Below are positions 8,684 through 18,068 of a stretch of 64,000 nucleotides of DNA, piece after piece; position 1 is the stretch's first letter, and the number at the start of each line of letters is the position of its first letter. Source of the stretch: Mycobacterium stomatepiae (GTDB taxonomy: Bacteria; Actinomycetota; Actinomycetes; Mycobacteriales; Mycobacteriaceae); assembly GCF_010731715.1 (NCBI RefSeq), contig NZ_AP022587.1:3782001-3846000 (forward strand), written 5' to 3'. The notes beneath the pieces were generated by a model. It was not told the DNA's origin, did no database searches, and saw only the letters and a list, made by a program, of their open reading frames with translations. The translations under genes and the position numbers were made by a program.

Positions 8684-9421
8684 ATGACCGACGTACACGT
8701 CTCGCTTCCTCCCGCGCTGCGCAGGGCGCTGGATCTGCTTACCGATCCGCCTGCCGAACCGGACGCCGGCAAGGGTTATCTCGATCTGCTCGGCGCCGAA
8801 TCTGCGGACGTCCCGAAGAACACCGGCCCGATCCAGGCGGCGTGGGCATCGCCAATCGGCTCAATGCTTTACGACAACGCCCAGGCCTTCCTACGACGGC
8901 TGATCGCCGCGCTGCAGCACCCCGCCGAGTGGCTAGACATCCCGCCGGGCGGAACCGCGTTGGATGTCGGTTCCGGTCCGGGCACCGTCACCGCCTCGCT
9001 GGCGCGCGCCGCGGGCAAGGACGGACTCGCGCTGGGCGTGGACATTTCCGAGGCTATGCTGGCCTGCGCGGTGCGCAACGAGGCCGGCCCGCACGTCGGC
9101 TTCATACGCGCTGACGCACAACGACTTCCGCTGCGCGCCGATACGGTCGACGCGGTGGTCTCGATGGCGGTGCTGCAATTGGTTCCGGATCCGGCCGCCG
9201 CCCTGGCCGAGATGGCGCGGGTGCTGCGATCGGGTGGACGACTGGCGGTGATGGTCCCGACCGCGGGGCGTGCCGCGTGGGCTTGGCAGTTACTGCCCAA
9301 CATCGGGGCGCATGCGTTCGGCGAAGACGAAATCGGCGACATCCTGGAAGACAACGGGTTCGTCAGCGTACGGGTCAAGAACATCGGCACGTTCCAGTGG
9401 GTGCGCGCCAAAAAGGGCTGA
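8684..9421 (+). CDS. Class I SAM-dependent methyltransferase
   Basis: A 245-residue methyltransferase with SAM-binding motif I, LDVGSGPGT, at residues 93-101, an acidic residue in GVDISEAM and the later VVSMAVLQLVPDP segment. The ATG at 8684 has the ribosome-binding site AAGGAG seven bases upstream. The substrate cannot be told from the sequence. It lies 119 bases after the hydrolase/cyclase gene and is convergent with the SDR on the other strand. Confidence 0.85.
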   Translation: MTDVHVSLPPALRRALDLLTDPPAEPDAGKGYLDLLGAESADVPKNTGPIQAAWASPIGSMLYDNAQAFLRRLIAALQHPAEWLDIPPGGTALDVGSGPGTVTASLARAAGKDGLALGVDISEAMLACAVRNEAGPHVGFIRADAQRLPLRADTVDAVVSMAVLQLVPDPAAALAEMARVLRSGGRLAVMVPTAGRAAWAWQLLPNIGAHAFGEDEIGDILEDNGFVSVRVKNIGTFQWVRAKKG

Positions 9422-9424
9422 GCG

Positions 9425-10230
9425 TCAGTCGTGTTTGAACGCCGGGTGACCGCGCACCAGTAGCGGCAGTAACGACTCGGGCGGCGCGATCCGGAAGAAC
9501 GACGACGCGAACCGGTTGACCCAGCCCGGGACGACGACGGCCTTGCCGGCCGCCAGCCCATCGATCCCGGCCTGCGCGACCTTGTCCGCGGGAATCCACA
9601 TGATCCGCGGCAGGGCGGCTTCGGCTTCCTCCTTGCCGAAGCCCGCCGCTTCGCCGAATCCGGTGTCCACCGGCCCCGGACACAGCGCGGTCGCGGTCAC
9701 GCCGGTGCCGCGCAGTTCACCGCGCAGGCTGTGGGTGTAGGACAACACGAACGCCTTGGCGCCGCCGTACGCCGCTTGACCCGGCAGCGGCCCGAATGCG
9801 GCCACCGACGCGACGTTCAGCACGGCGCCACGACCTCGCTCGACCATGCCGGGCAGGAACCTGCTGCACAGATCGACCACAGCGGCCACGTCGACCTCGA
9901 CGAGGTTAACTTCGCTCTCGGGAACAGAATTCGCGACTAGCCCGAGGGTCGATAGCCCGGCGTTGTTGATCAGGATGTCCGGCGTGAGGCCGAGGGCGCC
10001 GCGCGGTCCGGCAGACTCGCCCGCGCGGACCGATCGGACAGGTCGGGGGGCAGCGGGTGCGCGGCGGGGCCCAGTCGTTGGGCGATCTCGTCGAGGCGGT
10101 CGGCGCTGCGAGCCACCAGCACGACCTGATAGCCGCGCCTCGACAGAATCCCAGCGAACTGTTCGCCGATGCCCGACGACGCGCCGGTGACGATCGCGGC
10201 GCGATCGTTTCCCGGTGGCGGCAGAGCCAT
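9425..10230 (-). pseudogene. Short-chain dehydrogenase, frameshifted
   Basis: The N-terminal part (from ATG 10230) has the SDR cofactor motif TGASSGIGEQ. The remainder, with LINNAG, the YGGAK catalytic motif and the C-terminus, is in another frame. Around 9998-10004, in a GC-rich stretch, the first frame reads into a stop; adding one base joins it to ALGLTPDILINNAG and restores a complete SDR of about 268 residues. It follows the SRPBCC gene by nine bases. Either it is a pseudogene or the base was lost in sequencing. Confidence 0.8.
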
Positions 10231-10239
10231 GCCGAACTC

Positions 10240-10698
10240 CTACTCGAATCGCTGGGCGAGCATCGCGAGCTTGTCCATCGACTCGCGCAGCATCTCGGCA
10301 GTGGTCGAACGCGCCTTCTCCAGCCGGGTCGGGTCGGTCAGCGCGGTGAAGTCGTAGGTGTGGGTGACGTTGGTCAGGGTGGAGTTGATCTCGCTGAGTT
10401 CCCAGCGCCACAGGTGGCCGGGCGGCTTCTTGCCGGGTTCAGCTGGCTGCCAGGCGATCTTGACGCCTTCGATGAATTCGACGACGTGGTTTTCCCGCAC
10501 GGCGCCGTTGGTCAGCGTCGTCTTGAATACGTCACCGACCGCACGGACCCGCTGCCCGGGACCCGACGAGGCCAGGTTGTTGTTGCCATCCCAGCTGGGC
10601 TGGCTGGAGGGTTCGGCGATCAGTTCGAAGATTCGCTCGGCGCTGGCCGAGACGAAGCGCGTGGCGCTGACAATGCCTTCCGGATCCGTATCGGCCAT
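10240..10698 (-). CDS. SRPBCC family protein (START-like lipid-binding fold)
   Basis: A 152-residue SRPBCC-type protein. It has the usual N-terminal VSASAERIFELIAEPSSQPSWDG segment, a central strand-rich region with HLWRWELSEIN, and a long C-terminal helix ending MDKLAMLAQRFE. Such proteins bind hydrophobic ligands or act as cyclases or dehydratases. I chose ATG 10698. It forms a two-gene unit with the downstream frameshifted SDR. The ligand is unknown. Confidence 0.8.
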   Translation of the reverse strand: MADTDPEGIVSATRFVSASAERIFELIAEPSSQPSWDGNNNLASSGPGQRVRAVGDVFKTTLTNGAVRENHVVEFIEGVKIAWQPAEPGKKPPGHLWRWELSEINSTLTNVTHTYDFTALTDPTRLEKARSTTAEMLRESMDKLAMLAQRFE

Positions 10699-10768
10699 AG
10701 GCCAATCCAAACATGTCGCATGCAGCGATGGGGGTCGGCATCCTGCCGACCCCCATCGCGGGTCCGGA

Positions 10769-11461
10769 TTAGTGGGCGCCGACCAGCTGGGCCGGGCGCG
10801 ACAGCGCAGCCTTGGCCTGGCGGCTGTCCTCGTCGGCCAGCACCTCGACCTCACCGTCGCGGATACCGTCGACGATTTGCCGCGCAACATCGCGCGGGTC
10901 GTTTTTCGGCACGGAGAATTCGGCAGCCATATCGGTGTCGGTGTAGCTCAGGTGGGCCGACATTACCAAGGTGCCCTGCTTCTGCAGTTCGATGCGCAGC
11001 GAGTTGGTCATCGACCAGATGGCGGCCTTGGAGTCACCGTAACCGCCGAATCCGCCCACCCACGCCACAATGGAACTGATGTCGACCAGCGCCCCGCCAC
11101 CGTTTTCGGCCAGGATCGGCGCGAAGGCCTGAGCCACCCGCAGTGCGCCGAAGTAGTTGGTCTCGAACACCGTGCGGGCTTCCTCGATGTCACTGGTGAG
11201 CAGTTGGGCCGCGCCGATGACGCCGGCGTTGTTCACCACGATGTCGGCGTCTGCAGCCACAACAGCAAGCGCCGCAACCGAATCCGCCTTGGTGACATCG
11301 AGCGCGACACTGACGACACGTGGGTCGTCGCTGGGCCTGGGGGAGCGGGCGGTCGCGTAGACCTTGGCCGCGCCCCTGCTCAAAAACTCGTCCACGATGG
11401 CCTTGCCGAGCCCGCGCTGTCCGCCGGTGACCACAACCGTCGCTCCCTTGATGTTGACCAT
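10769..11461 (-). CDS. Short-chain dehydrogenase
   Basis: A 230-residue SDR with cofactor motif TGGQRGLGKA at residues 12-21, VVNNAG near residue 76 and the catalytic YGDSK near residue 142. It ends with an acidic then basic tail. It is divergent from the CGNR regulator gene with only 83 bases between, and a good inverted repeat lies in that gap, so it is the likely target of that regulator. The substrate is unknown. Confidence 0.87.
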   Translation of the reverse strand: MVNIKGATVVVTGGQRGLGKAIVDEFLSRGAAKVYATARSPRPSDDPRVVSVALDVTKADSVAALAVVAADADIVVNNAGVIGAAQLLTSDIEEARTVFETNYFGALRVAQAFAPILAENGGGALVDISSIVAWVGGFGGYGDSKAAIWSMTNSLRIELQKQGTLVMSAHLSYTDTDMAAEFSVPKNDPRDVARQIVDGIRDGEVEVLADEDSRQAKAALSRPAQLVGAH

Positions 11462-11498
11462 GATGCACTCCTTGACTGAGGTGAAATATCTTTGCTTC

Positions 11499-11524
11499 TG
11501 TCACGCTAATTGCTTCGCGTGACA
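11499..11524. promoter_or_regulatory. Inverted repeat, candidate operator of CGNR regulator
   Basis: Perfect eight-base arms TGTCACGC (11499-11506) and GCGTGACA (11517-11524) are separated by ten bases. The spacing between arm centres is about 18 bases, a plausible operator geometry. It ends 20 bases before the regulator ATG and 37 from the SDR start, so one site could control both genes. Confidence 0.55.
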
Positions 11525-11544
11525 TAGTCAAGTAGCATTTGGAT

Positions 11545-12168
11545 ATGTCTGCATGGCCTGCGTCACACCGATTCGAACTCGCGACGGCGCCCGGCGGTCT
11601 TGGGTTTGTTCACGATTTCCTCAACACGGTCCACGAGCCCGACCTGCTCGCCGACACGACTCTGACGCGCGACTGGGTGGCCCGGGCGGTGCGGACCTGG
11701 GCGGAGTTGCGTGGCGTTCCCGCCGAACCGCCCGCCGTGACAGACGCGGACCTGCCGAAGCTGCGCGCCCTGCGCGACTCGATCACGCGGCTGGTGCGCG
11801 GAGAACCGGATGGCGGCGGGGCCTCGATCTCCGCGTCGTTCGCGATGTCCGAGACCGGCGAGGTGCGGCTGGAGCCCGCCGGCAGCGGCTGGCGCTGGCT
11901 GGCCTCGGCGCTCTGGGCCGAGATCCTGCTGAGCCAGCAGGCCGGCACCTGGCGACGACTGAAGCAATGTCATAACGACCCGTGCGAATCGACTTTTTAC
12001 GACCGGTCGAAGAACAACAGCGGCGTCTGGTGCAACGTCAAGACGTGCGGCAATGTCGCCAATCTGCGGGCCTCACGGGCGCGACGGCGCGAACGCCAAC
12101 GCGGCGGACAGGGCACCCCGTTCAGCCCAGCGCCGGCAGCAGGTGCAGCAACACGCGAGCCGAACTGA
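11545..12168 (+). CDS. CGNR zinc finger regulator (ABATE domain)
   Basis: A 207-residue protein with an N-terminal ABATE-like domain ([13 protein letters not shown] near residues 26-38) and a C-terminal CGNR zinc finger. The finger begins [12 protein letters not shown], continues with the cysteines of WCNVKTCGN, and is followed by the basic [15 protein letters not shown], the typical DNA-binding end. Members are stress-responsive transcription regulators. ATG 11545 is used; a TTG two codons earlier is possible. It overlaps the mtn remnant on the other strand by 47 bases. Autoregulation and control of the divergent SDR are inferred. Confidence 0.85.
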   Translation: MSAWPASHRFELATAPGGLGFVHDFLNTVHEPDLLADTTLTRDWVARAVRTWAELRGVPAEPPAVTDADLPKLRALRDSITRLVRGEPDGGGASISASFAMSETGEVRLEPAGSGWRWLASALWAEILLSQQAGTWRRLKQCHNDPCESTFYDRSKNNSGVWCNVKTCGNVANLRASRARRRERQRGGQGTPFSPAPAAGAATREPN

Positions 12169-12877
12169 TCGAGACCTCCTCGACGAAGAGGTTGAAGTCG
12201 AGCCCGGAGTCGGTGCCGGCCAGGTCGGATAGCGCGCGGATCACCAGCCAGGAAATGCCGAATGCCTCGCAGACCTGGGCCAGCGCGCCGCCCTCCATTT
12301 CGACGGCGAGGCCGCCGAAATCGTCGCGCAACCGAGAGCGGGTGGCGTCGCAGTGCACGTACTGATCGCCGGTCAACACGGTGCCGGTGGTGATCCGAGG
12401 CGGCCGGCCCGTGCCACCCGCCTCCGGGGGCAGCGCCGCAACGGCGAATCCCTCCAAGCGGCGATTGACGCGATCGAGCAGTGCGGGTTCGACCGGATAG
12501 CCGAAGCGCTCGGTCGGGTTGATGAACGGGACATGCCCCGGCTGATAGGGCGCCAACCGCTCGTCCTGGATGACCCCGAAGTCGTGCTGCACCACCCGGT
12601 CGGCGATCACGATGTCGCCGATATGCAGCCGCGGGTCAAGGCCGCCCGCCACCCCGGTGAAAACGATTGTCTAGCAATCAAATCGGTCGGCCAGCAATGT
12701 CGCCACCAGCCCTGTGTTGACCTTGCCCATGCCGGCCGCGGCCAGCACCACCCGGTGTGCGTCGAGTTCTCCGGTATCGAAGGTCGTCCGTGCGATCTCT
12801 TTGCGCTCGGCTCCCGACAAGACGCTGCGCAGATAAGCCCACTCTTGCGGGATTGCACAAATGACCCCGATTGTCAC
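12122..12877 (-). pseudogene. mtn: MTA/SAH nucleosidase (mtn, Rv0091-like) with in-frame amber stop
   Basis: The two halves are in the same frame and together match the whole of M. tuberculosis Rv0091. The first half begins [13 protein letters not shown] and includes [12 protein letters not shown]; the second begins [19 protein letters not shown] and includes [12 protein letters not shown] with the catalytic region. They are split by a TAG at 12673-12671 where Rv0091 has Arg. The enzyme would hydrolyse 5'-methylthioadenosine and S-adenosylhomocysteine. The amber codon and neighbouring third-position change look like ordinary transitions, suggesting real inactivation. The start is taken as GTG 12877. 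Readthrough or restart at an internal codon is possible but unlikely to give an active enzyme. Confidence 0.85.
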
Positions 12878-12954
12878 CGTGATTCGCTCGCGCGCAACTT
12901 GGACTCCAATCGCCGAGGCTGGCACCGCCGGCGATTGTATCGACGGTCAGTCGA

Positions 12955-13125
12955 TCAGCAGCGCTCCGCACCTCGGCGCATGACGCGCGAGCCGTCTCCC
13001 TGGCCGCGTGACTTGCTTCTACGCACAAGGTTCAGCGCCTCACAGGCGCGCGCTTTGATGGGGGCCACTACGTCGATGTTGGTAGCGCTCTGATTGATCA
13101 AGGTCTGCAGTGTTGTCACAGTCAC
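12955..13125 (-). CDS. Small hypothetical protein with strong Shine-Dalgarno
   Basis: A 56-codon frame from GTG 13125 to a TGA at 12957-12955. It is preceded by GGAGGAGG about seven bases upstream, the strongest ribosome-binding site seen in this part of the window. The predicted peptide starts VTVTTLQTLINQS, has a helical-looking middle and a basic C-terminal third with two cysteines. I recognise no family. It ends 77 bases before the mtn remnant on the same strand. It may be a real small gene, or the 5' part of a decayed one. Confidence 0.35.
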   Translation of the reverse strand: MTVTTLQTLINQSATNIDVVAPIKARACEALNLVRRSKSRGQGDGSRVMRRGAERC

Positions 13126-13487
13126 GACCCCTCCTCCGCCGGCCTAGACAGCCGACTCATCAATTCCACCGCGGCTGTTTTACAAGTGTGCAGCGCGTGG
13201 GTAAACGCAGTGCTAATGCGCTTTGTGTCGTGGCGCACATTCCGAGGCGTTCCGCCCCGCTGGTCACAATCCGTGGATCGTCCTGACCAGCACTAATCCG
13301 GTCGAAGCCGCAAAGTCGGTTTGCCCGTCGCGCCCACGGCATCGTGGTGCGCGGCGACACGCGGTTAGATTCACGCTGGCGAAAATGATGTTGCCACAAG
13401 GGAAATCCCCTCAGCCCAACGCTGGGTAGATCCAGTCTGCCACATCCGCCGGCGGTACGTCGGCAGGCGGAATGTTAGGTTGCCTAT
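13126..13487. other. Intergenic region, no gene seen
   Basis: About 360 bases between the small minus-strand frame and the plus-strand thioesterase gene. Short frames here on both strands have no recognisable family and no convincing ribosome-binding site. It should hold the promoters of both flanking genes. Confidence 0.5.
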
Positions 13488-14093
13488 ATGTCCGACGAAA
13501 TGCTCTGCATCGACCACCACCGGCTGGAATCGATCTACGGTCCGCTGGCCGAGTCGATCCGCCGGCTCGTCGACCTCAGCATCCGCAGCGAAGCCGACCC
13601 CGCGACAGTGGCGGCGGCCAAGGCCAAAATCGACAGAGCCGCAGACGAATTGAGCGTCTCGGTGCGGCCGGGGCCGTTCGGCGTACAAGTGACTCCGGAC
13701 GGCCGCACGATCGCCTGGGGGAACGCGGTGATCGGTCTGCGCAACCCCATCGCCCCACCCCTGGTGATCCATCACGAACCGGACGGGTTGGTGTGGTCGG
13801 AGTTCACTCTCGGCGCGGCGTATGAAGGCCCGCAGGGGCATACGCACGGCGGGGTCTCCGCCCTGATCCTCGACCACGTGCTGGGTGCGACGGCCCACCA
13901 GCTGGATCGGCCCGTCTATACCGGCACCCTGACCGTGCGTTACCGGCGCCGTACGGAGCTGGGCCGTCCGCTGCGGGCCGAAGCCCGTATCGAACGCACC
14001 GAGGGCGTCAAGACGTTCTCCGTCGGCCACATCGCCGACGAGGACGGTGTCACCGTGGAAGCCGAGGGTATTTTCATCAGCCCGAAGACGTGA
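13488..14093 (+). CDS. PaaI-type hotdog thioesterase
   Basis: A 201-residue protein of the PaaI thioesterase family. The hotdog domain occupies the C-terminal two thirds; the signature GPQGHTHGGVSALILDHVLG is at about residues 115-134 and has the conserved His-Gly-Gly followed by an Asp. The strand LTVRYRRRTELGRPL follows, as expected. It would hydrolyse acyl-CoA thioesters in the cytosol. The N-terminal 60 residues form a helical extension common in mycobacterial members. It is convergent with the DUF2127 gene three bases away. Confidence 0.87.
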   Translation: MSDEMLCIDHHRLESIYGPLAESIRRLVDLSIRSEADPATVAAAKAKIDRAADELSVSVRPGPFGVQVTPDGRTIAWGNAVIGLRNPIAPPLVIHHEPDGLVWSEFTLGAAYEGPQGHTHGGVSALILDHVLGATAHQLDRPVYTGTLTVRYRRRTELGRPLRAEARIERTEGVKTFSVGHIADEDGVTVEAEGIFISPKT

Positions 14094-14096
14094 ACG

Positions 14097-14861
14097 TCAC
14101 GTCGTCATAGCGGCCCGCTCGACGTCGAGCAGCTGCTCGCCCCGTCGCTCCTCGTCATAGGCTTTGCGGCCGCCGCGCGCACCGAACAGTCGTTTGGAGA
14201 CCACCAGGTAGATCACCGCGAGGATGTTGATGCTGAAGGTGACTAGGCGCGTCATCGTGATGCCCTTGGCCAGGTCATGGATCTCCAACGGCAGGAACAC
14301 CGCGGTGGCGATCACCGCGAAGTACTCGCCCCAGCGCTTGAGCAACCAAAGGCCGACGGCCTCGAGCACCTCGATGAGTGCGTAGGCGGTCAGCATCAGG
14401 GTCAACAGCGCCAACGTGGAAGGCTTGGCGGCCAGCGCCTTTTCGAGCTCGTGCACGATCGTCAACTGGTCGACGTTGAACCCGGCGGCGCGGAAGATCG
14501 GCAGGTCGCGATCGAGGGTGGCCTGGATGGATCCCCGTGCGCCGCGGAAGGTCCAGACCGCATACGCCGCCAGCGCGATCACCACCGCCCGGAACACGCG
14601 TTCGACCGCGAGCGCACGAATGATGATGGCTTGTCGTAAAGCCTTGCCGCGCACAATCATCGGAGCGTCTTCGGCGTGGCCGCTGCCGTGCGGTTCGCCG
14701 ATCACGAATTCCCCGCAGCGCAGGCACCGCCACACTTCGCCGAGTCCGGTGGTGCCGCTGAGCCGGTCGGCGAGTTCCTGCTCTTCCGGCGCATACGTGA
14801 CGTGTCCTGCTAGCGCGCAGGTGACGAGCTCCCACCGGTTGATGCCGCGATCTTTACGCAT
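14097..14861 (-). CDS. DUF2127 integral membrane protein
   Basis: A 254-residue membrane protein. After a cytosolic N-terminal part of about 70 residues containing a CLRC pair, four hydrophobic segments can be seen: around residues 79-100, 148-175, 178-198 and 206-226. The pairing of these helices with the VLEAVGLWLLKRWGEYFA motif is typical of DUF2127. Its function is unknown. The N-terminal CALAGH and WRCLRCGEF could make a small metal-binding knuckle. Confidence 0.82.
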   Translation of the reverse strand: MRKDRGINRWELVTCALAGHVTYAPEEQELADRLSGTTGLGEVWRCLRCGEFVIGEPHGSGHAEDAPMIVRGKALRQAIIIRALAVERVFRAVVIALAAYAVWTFRGARGSIQATLDRDLPIFRAAGFNVDQLTIVHELEKALAAKPSTLALLTLMLTAYALIEVLEAVGLWLLKRWGEYFAVIATAVFLPLEIHDLAKGITMTRLVTFSINILAVIYLVVSKRLFGARGGRKAYDEERRGEQLLDVERAAMTT

Positions 14862-14911
14862 GGCCGATCATTCAACGCGGGCAGCAAACGGCGCAAGAGG
14901 GCGCGCAGGTT

Positions 14912-16318
14912 TCAGAACCGCGGACGGCTGCGCGGGCGCCGCGGTTGCGGGCTCACCGCGTCCAACAGTCCGGTGAGCTCGGCGACCGCGATCTCGTCGA
15001 TGCGGTCGACGGCGGTGACGATGTCGGTGCACAGCGCGTCGTCGCAGAACGGTTCGGCGAGCCAGCCGAACTTGTCCACGACCCGATCCCACGTCATCGG
15101 CCGGGTCGGCGATCCCTCGTAATCGCTTTCCTCGCGGTTGAATTCCCGTCCGTCACACGTCTGGACGTGCACCCGCGTCGCGGTGCGTTGCGGATAGTCG
15201 GCGGTCAGGTCGGCCGCGGCGACGACGTCGACCCGCGCCAGCAACTCCTGCACGTCGTCGCGCAGCACCCGTTCGTTCTCCAGCTGTTCGGGGCCCACCC
15301 CACCGTCGAGCAGCGCGACGGCGCCCAGGTACTTCAGGTTGTAGTCGGCCTGCTCCTTGGTCCGCGGACGATCCTTGTCGCCGTAGACTCCCCCGCCGGC
15401 GATGTCGTAGGCGGTCTGAAAGACCTCGATCCTCACTCGCTCGACGTCGTCGCCGCGCAGACCGTTGTCGGCCCGAATCGCTAACAGCGCGTTGATGATG
15501 GCCTGTCCGTGGATCAGTGCGCAGTACTGCTTGAGGTAGGTCTGTTCGACCGCCGCGAGTGCGCGGTCGGCGGTGTTGAAATCGATTGGCTGATCGAAGA
15601 GTTGGACCAGCCCATCCGGCCCTTCGAACAATGACTTGGGTCCGGTGATGCCGCGGCCGGCCAACATCGTCGTGTACACCGCGCGCATGCCGGTGATGGC
15701 CGGAGAGATGCCCTTCCAGTTAGACACCGGTTCGGCGTGGACCGCGGCGAGGGAGACGTTATCGGCGACGGCCGCCGCGATGGCGTGCGCGGTGCGCTCG
15801 GCGTCCAGCCCGAGCAACTTCGCAGACCCGGCCGCGACCGACATCGCTAGCTGCAGCGCATGATTGAGACCACGCGCCATCACGGGAACCCGTGCGCTAA
15901 GCCGACATTGGATCTCGTAGGCGACGGCGAGGGCGAGCAGGAAATCGGCTCCGGTGGCGCCGACGTGCTCGGCCACCGCCAGGACGGCGCCGAAGTTGTC
16001 GGCCGGGTGGCACAGGCCGCCCACGGTCAGGTAGGTGTCGAGCAGGTCGGGATAGCGCACCAGCACGGCGTTGAAGAACGCGGCCTGGTCCACCGAGGCG
16101 CGGCCGCCGCCGACGAGCGTCGCCGAGGCGCGGCTGCTGAACTGGTCGGTGTGCTCTCGGATCGTCGCAATGAGTTCGCCGTCGAGCGAGCCGACGGCAC
16201 AGGCGATGCTGTCGAGCACGTTACGTTTGAGCAATGCCCGTGGGTGCTCGCTCAGATCGGCTGACTGGGCACCGACGACGAACTCGGCAAGATCGTCCAC
16301 AACATAGCCGTGCCCCAT
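14912..16318 (-). CDS. MmgE/PrpD family protein
   Basis: A 468-residue MmgE/PrpD protein, the fold of 2-methylcitrate dehydratase and related enzymes. Family features include DSIACAVGS near residue 38, CHPADNFGAVLAVAEH, and the NWKGISPAITGM segment in the middle. The ATG at 16318 (MGHGYVVDDL) is used; a longer reading adds an unconserved stretch. It lacks prpC or prpB neighbours, so it is probably not a dedicated methylcitrate-cycle gene. It may act as a dehydratase or isomerase on a CoA-free acid; the substrate is unknown. The C-terminus is very basic (PRRPRSRPRF). Confidence 0.84.
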   Translation of the reverse strand: MGHGYVVDDLAEFVVGAQSADLSEHPRALLKRNVLDSIACAVGSLDGELIATIREHTDQFSSRASATLVGGGRASVDQAAFFNAVLVRYPDLLDTYLTVGGLCHPADNFGAVLAVAEHVGATGADFLLALAVAYEIQCRLSARVPVMARGLNHALQLAMSVAAGSAKLLGLDAERTAHAIAAAVADNVSLAAVHAEPVSNWKGISPAITGMRAVYTTMLAGRGITGPKSLFEGPDGLVQLFDQPIDFNTADRALAAVEQTYLKQYCALIHGQAIINALLAIRADNGLRGDDVERVRIEVFQTAYDIAGGGVYGDKDRPRTKEQADYNLKYLGAVALLDGGVGPEQLENERVLRDDVQELLARVDVVAAADLTADYPQRTATRVHVQTCDGREFNREESDYEGSPTRPMTWDRVVDKFGWLAEPFCDDALCTDIVTAVDRIDEIAVAELTGLLDAVSPQPRRPRSRPRF

Positions 16319-16410
16319 GACATCTCGTCCTTCCGCTACTGAATCCCACTCAAGCGCGGCGGCGATCAACCGTCCAGAACCTATCGCCTACGTGTGTTCG
16401 GGTGAGCTTC

Positions 16411-17363
16411 CTACCGCTGCTCAGCAGCGTCGAGCACGCGTCTGTGGGGGTCGTCGGAAGGGATCCACCATCGGTCGGCCGGCGGCGTCCGGAAATGCCG
16501 GGTGTCCGCCAGCTTCAGCAGCGCATCCACCACCTGGAACACGCCGACCCGGTCCTCGGTTTCGCGGTGCACCAGTGACCAGGTCCAGAGTGGTACCGGA
16601 TCCGCAACGGGCCGTTGACCCAGGCTGGGTGGTGTTACTGCGTTGTGCCGCTTGGGCGAAGCGAGAACCGCAGCCGCGATCCGGCGCACGTGCACGTAGA
16701 ACGCGTCGCCGGTGATGCCGCCATCGTCGATCCGTACGACGCGCGCTCCGGTTGCGGCCGCGAACTGCCCCGCGAAACGGTTCCAGGAGGACCAGGCCGA
16801 CTCGTCGGCGTCGAGCAGAACCGTAAGATGCCGTGCTGCAATGGGATCAGCCGAGCTTACGCTCGGCAGTACCGCGTGCAGCGGCTCCGCGCGCACCAGG
16901 TATGTCGTTAGTCCGCGCTCCTTTGCCTGCTGCGCGGTTACCCAGGTCAGCGCGACTCCAGGGTGCCCTCCGCGACGCGATCGGCCTGCACGTGTGACGG
17001 CAGCACCCATTCATCGAGTCGTAGTGACACCGCCGATCCCAGCACGGTGGCGATGTCATCGGGTAGCCAGCTGACGTAGCCGAGCCGCACCGGAACACTC
17101 TCGGCCGCCACCCGCTGCAGTCGATTCCTGGCATCATCGGCCAGGGCCAGCATCATGCGTGCATCCGGTAACAGGGTGCGTCCAGCTTCACTTAACCGGA
17201 CGCTGCGCCGGTCTCGCACGAACAGGTCGGCCCCCAATTCACGTTCAAGTGCGATGATCTGCTGTGACAGAGCAGGTCCCGAAATGTGTATCCGGTTGGC
17301 CGCCCGCCCGAAGTGCAACTCCTCGGCGACCGCCACGAAGTAGCGCAGCTGCCGCAGTTCCAT
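16411..17363 (-). pseudogene. LysR family transcriptional regulator, frameshifted
   Basis: The N-terminal 139 residues form a LysR winged helix (MELRQLRYFVAVAEELHFGRAA and ALSQQIIALERELG) and the start of the ligand domain. The frame stops at 16947, while the remaining domain, beginning VALTWVTAQQAKERGLTTYLV, is in another frame. A one-base deletion between 16956 and 16957 explains this: with one base added, GTL(D)VALTW is continuous and a regulator of about 317 residues results. It is divergent from a carboxymuconolactone-decarboxylase-family gene, the expected target. Real decay and sequencing error are both possible. Confidence 0.85.
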
Positions 17364-17495
17364 GCAACGAGCTTAGGTCGGTCTACCTGCAGTAGGAAGC
17401 GCAACTTAATAGTGATCGGAGTTACGTCGTGGACTCGCCGGCCCACCGGCGATTAGCTGGGCTAAACCGCCGCGATCGCTTGAGGAGCAACGACA

Positions 17496-18068
17496 GTGCG
17501 ACTTCCCCCGTTGCCACCGACCAATTTGAGCGTCACGCAGCAAGCCCTCTACGCCGACATGCGCGCCGTAATCGACAGCGGCTTTGGCGAATTCGTCGCA
17601 CGCCGTGGCGATGGCGCGCTGATCGGCCCATTCAACGGTTGGCTCCACTTTCCCCAATTCGGTTCGCCGGCTTGGGCGTTCAACAGGTCGCTGTGGGAGC
17701 ACAGCGTGCTGCCCAGCAGTGTCCACCAATTGGTCATCCTGGTCACGGTTGCAAAGTTCGGGGCCCACTACGCGATCGACGGACATGAGTATTTCGCCCA
17801 ACGCGCCGGGTTGTCTGAACAGAAGATCGCGACGATCACCGCCGGAGAACGCCCGGGCGATCTGACCGACGAAGAACAGGCCGCATACGACATGGCCGCC
17901 GCGCTCAACCGCGGCGGCATTCTTGCCGCGACGACGTACCGCTGCGCCGTGAGACGCTTCGGCGAAACCGGGGCTGCCGAGATCGCTTTTCTGGTGGGCT
18001 GTTTCGCCATGGTCGCGGTGACGCTCAATGCGTTCGACATTCCGGCACCCGGGTACGGGGAAACCTAG
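17496..18068 (+). CDS. Carboxymuconolactone decarboxylase family protein
   Basis: A 190-residue CMD/AhpD-fold protein. It has the family segment LVTVAKFGAHYAIDGHEYFAQRAGLSEQKI; the usual CxxC redox pair is replaced (FGAHYAIDGH), so it is not an AhpD-type peroxidase. GTG 17496 is the start. It is divergent from the frameshifted LysR gene and overlaps the convergent iclR gene by four bases. A role as decarboxylase or lactonase of an aromatic breakdown product is possible but not shown. Confidence 0.82.
   Translation: MRLPPLPPTNLSVTQQALYADMRAVIDSGFGEFVARRGDGALIGPFNGWLHFPQFGSPAWAFNRSLWEHSVLPSSVHQLVILVTVAKFGAHYAIDGHEYFAQRAGLSEQKIATITAGERPGDLTDEEQAAYDMAAALNRGGILAATTYRCAVRRFGETGAAEIAFLVGCFAMVAVTLNAFDIPAPGYGET

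Noticed and set aside
13160..13429. Short frames on both strands at 13.2-13.4 kb
   Set aside because: No start signal, no family and no conserved-looking segment; treated as intergenic.
17383..17395. CTAC-CTGCA-GTAG near the LysR start as LysR box
   Set aside because: Arms of four bases are too short, and there is no T-N11-A pattern I could support.
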